Shown here: positions 17,027 through 20,627 of the stretch, one piece after another
How the letters are laid out: each line of letters starts with the position of its first letter
Numbering within the stretch: position 1 is the first letter of the stretch
Source of the DNA: Propionibacteriaceae bacterium
GTDB taxonomy: Bacteria; Actinomycetota; Actinomycetes; Propionibacteriales; Propionibacteriaceae
DNA: 20,627 bases
Direction: 5' to 3'
NCBI GenBank assembly: GCA_030528545.1
Contig: JAUMYR010000020.1
Coordinates: 1,625 to 22,251, forward strand
Notes under the pieces: generated by a model
Database searches by the model: none
The model's input: the letters and a program-made list of their open reading frames with translations, nothing else
What the model was told of the DNA's origin: nothing
Translations under genes and position numbers: made by a program

Positions 17027-18271
17027 TCAGCGCTTGAACTCGTCCAGCGTGGCCTGTGCCTGCTCCAGCCACGAGGTGTAGGTGGCGATGGAATCGGAGG
17101 CGTCCTTGATCGCCCGCTGATCCCCCTTGGCCTCGGCGGCCGCCAGTTTCTCTTCCAGCTTCGCGATGTGCGAGGTGAACATGGCGATGGTGTCCTCGGC
17201 GCGTTTGCGCGCCTCGGGATCGGTCCTGCGCCACTCTTCGTCCTCTGCCTCCCGGATCGCGCTCTCCAAGGCGCGCACCCGGTTGTCGAGGCCCCGGATG
17301 GCGTTGCGCGGCACGTGCCCGATCTCGTTGTAGCGAGACAAGAAATCGCGGAACTGTTCCCTCGCCGAGGCCAGATCGGTGACCGGCAGCAAGCCCGCTT
17401 CGGCTTCGGCGAGCATGGCCTCCTTGGCCCGCAGGTTCGCCTCGTGTTCGGCGTCGGTCGCGTTCTGGGCGGCGGTGCGCGCGTCGAAGAACTGGTTCTG
17501 CAGGGCCCGGAACCGCTGCCACAGCTTCTCATCGACGGCGCGGGGTGCCGCCCCGGCCGCCTTCCACCTCGCCATGAGGTCGCGGAACTCGGCGGCGGTG
17601 GCCCCCCAGTCGGTGGAGGAGGCGATCTGCTCGGCCTCGGCGATGATCTTTTCCTTGGCCTTGCGGGCGGCTTCCCTCACCTCGGCGACCTCGGCGAACT
17701 GTGCCTTGCGGCGGCGGGTGTAGGCGGTCCGGGCCGAAGAGAAGCGGTGCCACAGCGCGTCATCGGTCGCGCGGTCGACCCGGGGGAGTGCTTTCCACTG
17801 TTCGAGCAGCGCGCGGAAGCGGTCGACGCCGCGGCGCCAGTCGGTGCCAGCCGCCAGGGCCTCGGCCTCGGCCACCATGGCCTCCTTGGCGGCGAGCGCC
17901 TCCTCCGCGGCCTGTTTGCGTGCCTGGCGGCGGGCCTCGGCGGCCTCATCGAGTTTGGGCAGCAAGGCGTCGAGGCGTGCGGCCAGTGCGTCGAGATCAC
18001 CGACGGCGTTGGCATTCATGACCGATGCCCGCAAGGTCTTGGTCGCCCGCCTCGCCTCATCGGGGGAGGCCGCGCCGCTGGCGACCCGGTTTTCAAGGTT
18101 ATTAACCTCCACCACTAGGTTCTCGTAGCGGCGGACGAAGAAGGCGAGGGCTTCCTCGGGGCTGACATCGGGGACTTGACCGACACTGCGCTCACCCTCT
18201 GCGGTACGCACATAAACCGTGCCGTCCGCATCGACGCGACCGAAACCTGCCGGACTTGCGCTGGAGTTCAT
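17027..18271 (-). CDS. DUF349 coiled-coil protein
   Basis: This 414-aa acidic, Ala/Glu/Arg-rich helical protein is of unknown function. It starts FGRVDADGTVYVRTAEGERSVGQ, a typical N-terminus of actinobacterial DUF349 proteins. Three DUF349 units follow at about 130-195, 205-268 and 282-346. The first two match W-x(6)-F-x(6)-WK-x(6-9)-D-x2-LW-x2-F-x(5)-F/Y; the third is diverged (FRDFLSRYNEIG). The C-terminus is another predicted coiled coil. I chose the ATG at 18271; an upstream in-frame ATG at 18310 would add 13 unconserved residues and run over the divergent gene. It lies tail-to-tail with rel. No enzyme motif is visible. Confidence 0.9.
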   Translation of the reverse strand: MNSSASPAGFGRVDADGTVYVRTAEGERSVGQVPDVSPEEALAFFVRRYENLVVEVNNLENRVASGAASPDEARRATKTLRASVMNANAVGDLDALAARLDALLPKLDEAAEARRQARKQAAEEALAAKEAMVAEAEALAAGTDWRRGVDRFRALLEQWKALPRVDRATDDALWHRFSSARTAYTRRRKAQFAEVAEVREAARKAKEKIIAEAEQIASSTDWGATAAEFRDLMARWKAAGAAPRAVDEKLWQRFRALQNQFFDARTAAQNATDAEHEANLRAKEAMLAEAEAGLLPVTDLASAREQFRDFLSRYNEIGHVPRNAIRGLDNRVRALESAIREAEDEEWRRTDPEARKRAEDTIAMFTSHIAKLEEKLAAAEAKGDQRAIKDASDSIATYTSWLEQAQATLDEFKR

Positions 18272-18295
18272 GGGTTCTATCTTGCCCGATAGGCT
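18267..18295 (+). promoter_or_regulatory. Putative leaderless promoter for the hydrolase-hisS pair
   Basis: TTCATG (18267-18272) and TAGGCT (18290-18295) are 17 bases apart. The -10 ends 7 bases before the GTG at 18303, where no SD exists. The -35 overlaps the DUF349 start codon on the other strand. Confidence 0.45.
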
Positions 18296-18307
18296 GTCAT
18301 TTGTGTT
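18279..18307 (-). promoter_or_regulatory. Putative leaderless promoter for the DUF349 gene
   Basis: Read on the minus strand, AACACA (18302-18307) and CAAGAT (18279-18284) are 17 bases apart. The -10 ends 7 bases before the ATG at 18271, and no SD precedes that ATG. The -35 overlaps the start codon of the divergent hydrolase gene. The match is moderate. Confidence 0.35.
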
Positions 18308-18974
18308 CATTGCCTCCGTGACTGTCTCGCCCTGGGCCGCAAACTGCTACCTGGCTGGTGCCGACGGGAGCCCTGAGTGCGTCATCATTGATCCCGGGAT
18401 CACTGGCGCGGCGGCCATCGCCGAAGCCGTCGAGAGTTCCGGGCGCACCCCGGTGGCGATCATCGGCACCCACGGCCATCTGGACCACGTCGGCGACGCC
18501 GCGGTGCTGGCCGAGCGGTACCAGGTGCCCGTGTACCTGCACCCCGCCGACCAGCATCTCCTGACACACCCGGCCGATGGCCTGGGCCCGGCTGCGATAC
18601 CGCTGCTGATGCAACTGCTCGGCACGGCCACGCTGCCGCGGCCGCACACGGTTGGCGACCTGACCGAAGGTGAGACCCTGTCGCTGGCTGGGCTGTGCTT
18701 GCGGCCACTGGCGGCCCCGGGGCACACGGCGGGCAGCACCCTGCTGGAGTGCGTGGCGGAGAACGTGATCTTCACCGGCGATGTGGTCTTCGCCGGGTCG
18801 GTGGGCCGGGTCGACCTTCCCGGAGGATCGGCCGCGGCCATGAAACACACTATTGAGACCGTGTTGCCGACTCTGCCTCGGAGCGCGACACTGTATCCCG
18901 GCCATGGTGGCGTCACGACGCTGGCGCAGGAGTGGTCCACCAATCCCTATCTACAGCCCGATATCTGGAAGTGA
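18303..18974 (+). CDS. Metallo-beta-lactamase-fold hydrolase (glyoxalase II-like)
   Basis: This 223-aa cytoplasmic protein has the two-metal site of the superfamily: HGHLDH (His57, His59, Asp61, His62), GHTAGS (His141), FTGD (Asp160) and PGHG (His201). That layout is like hydroxyacylglutathione hydrolase (GloB) and YcbL-type thioesterases. The long glutathione-binding C-terminal domain of true GloB is absent, so the substrate is open. GTG at 18303 gives FIASVTVSPWAANCYL, where homology starts; the earlier ATG at 18219 would overlap the divergent gene. A homologue beside hisS is standard in actinobacteria. The stop is 2 bases before hisS. Confidence 0.9.
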   Translation: MFIASVTVSPWAANCYLAGADGSPECVIIDPGITGAAAIAEAVESSGRTPVAIIGTHGHLDHVGDAAVLAERYQVPVYLHPADQHLLTHPADGLGPAAIPLLMQLLGTATLPRPHTVGDLTEGETLSLAGLCLRPLAAPGHTAGSTLLECVAENVIFTGDVVFAGSVGRVDLPGGSAAAMKHTIETVLPTLPRSATLYPGHGGVTTLAQEWSTNPYLQPDIWK

Positions 18975-18976
18975 AG

Positions 18977-20305
18977 ATGGCCCGCCCCAAACCGATCTCC
19001 GGTTTCCCCGAGTTCCTGCCCGCTGGCAAACTTGCCGAGAACGCCGTGCTCGGTGTCGTCTCTGGCACCTTCGAGTTGCATGGGTTCGCCCCGATTGAGA
19101 CCCGGGCGGTGGAACCGCTATCCCAGCTGGCCCGCAAAGGCGAGATCGACAAGGAGATCTATGTCGTGCGCCGGTTGCACGCCGAGGCCGGTGAGGCCGA
19201 CGAACTGGGCCTGCACTTCGATCTGACCGTGCCCTTCGCCCGCTATGTGCTGGAGAACTCCGGGCACCTGGCCTTCCCGTTCCGGCGCTACCAGATTCAG
19301 AAGGTGTGGCGCGGCGAGCGTCCCCAAGAGGGGCGCTACCGGGAGTTCACCCAGGCCGACATCGACATCGTGGGGCAGGACCGGCTGGCGGCGCATCACG
19401 ATGTGGAGATCCCGCTGGTCGCGCTCGATGTGTTCGAGAAGCTGCACCGCGACCTGGGCCTGCCGCCGGTCAGCCTGCGGGTCAACAACCGCAAGCTGAG
19501 CGAGGGGTTCTACCGCGGGCTCGGCATCGAGGAACCCTCGGCGGTGTTACAGCGGGTCGACAAATACGACAAGATCGGCCCCGAGGCGGTCACCGAACTG
19601 CTCACCGCCGAGGCTGGGCTGTCGCAAGCTCAGGCCCGCGCCTGCGTCCGGCTGGCTGAGATCGCAGCGCCCGACGAGTCCTTCGTGGACGCGGTAGGCG
19701 CCCTCGGGGTCAGCCACGAGCTGCTGGATCAGGGGCTGGAGGAACTGGCGGCGCTGGTGCGGGTCGCGCGCCGCAGCGTGCCCGACCGGGTGGTCGCCGA
19801 CCTGCGGATCGCCCGCGGACTGGACTACTACACCGGGACCGTCTACGAGACCTTCCTGGTCGGCTCGGAGAAGCTGGGGTCGGTCGCATCGGGTGGGCGC
19901 TATGACTCCCTGGCCAGCGACGGCAAGGTCACCTTCCCCGGGGTGGGCTATTCCTTCGGTATCACCCGCATCCTCGCCCCCCTGATCGGACAGGGGAAAC
20001 TGGCTGCCTCCCGCAGCGTCCCGAGCGCGGTGCTGGTCGCGGTCGACGCGGAGGACACCCGGGAACAGGCGATCGCGGTCGCCGCACAGCTGAGGTCGCG
20101 CGGGGTCGCGGTCGAGGTGGCGCCGAAGGCCGACAAGTTCGGCAAACAGATCCGTTACGCCGAACGCCGGGGCATCCCATTCGTGTGGTTCGGCGCGGGC
20201 TATGACGACTCGGTCAAGGACATCCGCAGCGGCGATCAGGTCTCCGCCGATCCCGCCTCCTGGCTTCCTCCCGATGGGGACGCCCGGCCCCGCATCCTGG
20301 TCTGA
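18977..20305 (+). CDS. hisS: Histidyl-tRNA synthetase
   Basis: HisRS (442 aa) is a class II synthetase that charges tRNA-His. It begins MARPKPISGFPEFLP. Motif 2 is RRYQIQKVWRGERPQEGRYREF (starting at Arg103) followed by TQADIDIVG. The histidine-specific loop RGLDYYTGTVYE contains Arg280, and SGGRYDSL and GYSFGITRI (motif 3 region) follow. The C-terminal anticodon domain (about 355-442) has AEVAPKADKFGKQIRYA-like features. The chosen ATG at 18977 lies 2 bases after the hydrolase stop, with GGAAGTGA overlapping that stop, so the two are coupled. Length is normal. Confidence 0.96.
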   Translation: MARPKPISGFPEFLPAGKLAENAVLGVVSGTFELHGFAPIETRAVEPLSQLARKGEIDKEIYVVRRLHAEAGEADELGLHFDLTVPFARYVLENSGHLAFPFRRYQIQKVWRGERPQEGRYREFTQADIDIVGQDRLAAHHDVEIPLVALDVFEKLHRDLGLPPVSLRVNNRKLSEGFYRGLGIEEPSAVLQRVDKYDKIGPEAVTELLTAEAGLSQAQARACVRLAEIAAPDESFVDAVGALGVSHELLDQGLEELAALVRVARRSVPDRVVADLRIARGLDYYTGTVYETFLVGSEKLGSVASGGRYDSLASDGKVTFPGVGYSFGITRILAPLIGQGKLAASRSVPSAVLVAVDAEDTREQAIAVAAQLRSRGVAVEVAPKADKFGKQIRYAERRGIPFVWFGAGYDDSVKDIRSGDQVSADPASWLPPDGDARPRILV

Positions 20306-20308
20306 TTT

Positions 20309-20330
20309 CCCACCCTGTCCCGCGGGTGGG
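20309..20330 (+). terminator. GC-rich hairpin after hisS
   Basis: CCCACCC (20309-20315) pairs perfectly with GGGTGGG (20324-20330) around an eight-base loop, starting 4 bases after the hisS stop. No T-run follows, so it is either a terminator of the U-less kind claimed for actinobacteria or an mRNA 3'-end stabiliser. GTCCCG in its loop side can pair instead with CGGGAC at 20339-20344. Confidence 0.45.
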
Positions 20331-20357
20331 GCCACTCCCGGGACCGGCATAAGGGTG

Positions 20358-20431
20358 CCTGAACGGGACGGATTCGCTGCTGTTCAGGGCCCGGCCCACG
20401 CGGTCGGGTGTGCCACCCGTCTCGCGTCCCG
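20358..20431 (+). other. Structured intergenic segment, possible pseudoknot
   Basis: CCTGAAC (20358-20364) pairs with GTTCAGG (20382-20388). CGGGTG (20405-20410) pairs with CACCCG (20414-20419). GGGACG in the first loop (20365-20370) is complementary to CGTCCC (20425-20430), which would form a pseudoknot enclosing the second hairpin. It may be a small RNA, the leader of the next gene or a composite terminator. No coding sequence is supported in 20306-20627. Confidence 0.35.
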
Positions 20432-20453
20432 CCGCTTCAGGACGAGAAGGAAC

Positions 20454-20543
20454 AGGCCAGACAGTACATGCGTGGACGAGTGCGCGTGATTGCCATCGTC
20501 AACCTGGCGCTGGAAGGCCAGACAGTACATGCGTGGACGAGTG
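20454..20543 (+). repeat. Two 29-base perfect direct repeats, 32 bases apart
   Basis: Identical 29-base copies lie at 20454-20482 and 20515-20543, each beginning AGGCCAGACAG and ending GTGGACGAGTG. The period is 61 bases. No third copy is found 61 bases before or after. The repeat has no strong internal palindrome. The last 84 bases of the window hold nothing else I can name. Confidence 0.9.
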
Positions 20544-20627
20544 GGTCAGGGGCCGTCTAGCTCAGCCGTAAGGCGTCCGGCCTCGTCGAGGGTGGCTGCG
20601 GAGCTGACACCGGTCGTCTAGGCCAGG

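Noticed and set aside
16949..18118. Long plus-strand open frame across the DUF349 gene
   Set aside because: Low-complexity Gly/Arg/Leu translation antisense to a clear DUF349 protein; typical GC-rich shadow frame.
20454..20543. Calling the repeat pair a CRISPR array
   Set aside because: Only two copies, no degenerate third copy at the 61-base period, no hairpin in the repeat and no cas gene in the window. Kept as a direct repeat.
20589..20601. T-box element suggested by AGGGTGG
   Set aside because: The following bases do not match the ACCGCG part of the T-box consensus, and no stem I is recognised. Likely chance in GC-rich DNA.
20550..20627. tRNA gene suggested by GGGGCCGTCTAGCTCAG
   Set aside because: The D-arm-like start is not followed by a proper anticodon loop or a GTTCRA T-arm, and the acceptor stem does not close.

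Overview
The window is GC-rich, densely packed DNA from a high-GC actinobacterium. The order yebC-ruvC-ruvA-ruvB-yajC-secD-secF-apt-rel, followed by a DUF349 gene, a metallo-hydrolase gene and hisS, is the classic actinobacterial chromosomal arrangement. PriA-type HisA also points to Actinobacteria. The proteins look most like the Propionibacteriales, but that placement is an impression from memory and not a search result. Everything here looks chromosomal. I saw no phage, transposase, rRNA or convincing tRNA.

Region 1 (1-5519) is a tightly coupled four-gene block. It contains priA (histidine/tryptophan isomerase), a fatty-acyl reductase fused to a HAD-IB phosphatase, a LarA-fold protein without the recognised catalytic residues, and a PlsC-like acyltransferase that seems to lack the middle of its domain. 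The gene junctions are an 8-base overlap, an 8-base gap and a 4-base overlap. The last three genes form a plausible but undescribed lipid-modifying cassette, the best candidate for new biology in the window.

Region 2 (5561-9621) holds a tandem GNAT acetyltransferase, yebC, and the Holliday-junction operon ruvCAB. A perfect Bacillus/actinobacterial-type LexA box lies on the first possible ruvC start codon, so the operon should belong to the SOS regulon. Region 3 (9624-16841) has its own promoter inside the ruvB 3' end. It encodes the Sec accessory proteins YajC, SecD and SecF, adenine phosphoribosyltransferase, a two-helix K+ channel with an RCK domain inserted between apt and rel, and the bifunctional (p)ppGpp enzyme Rel, which has its own promoter and terminator.

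Region 4 (17027-20305) has a DUF349 gene on the minus strand, divergent from a metallo-beta-lactamase-fold hydrolase gene that is followed closely by hisS. The two divergent start codons are only 31 bases apart, and both transcripts look leaderless. Region 5 (20306-20627) is non-coding as far as I can tell. It has three GC-rich hairpins with a possible pseudoknot, then two perfect 29-base direct repeats separated by 32 bases. The window ends before the next gene.
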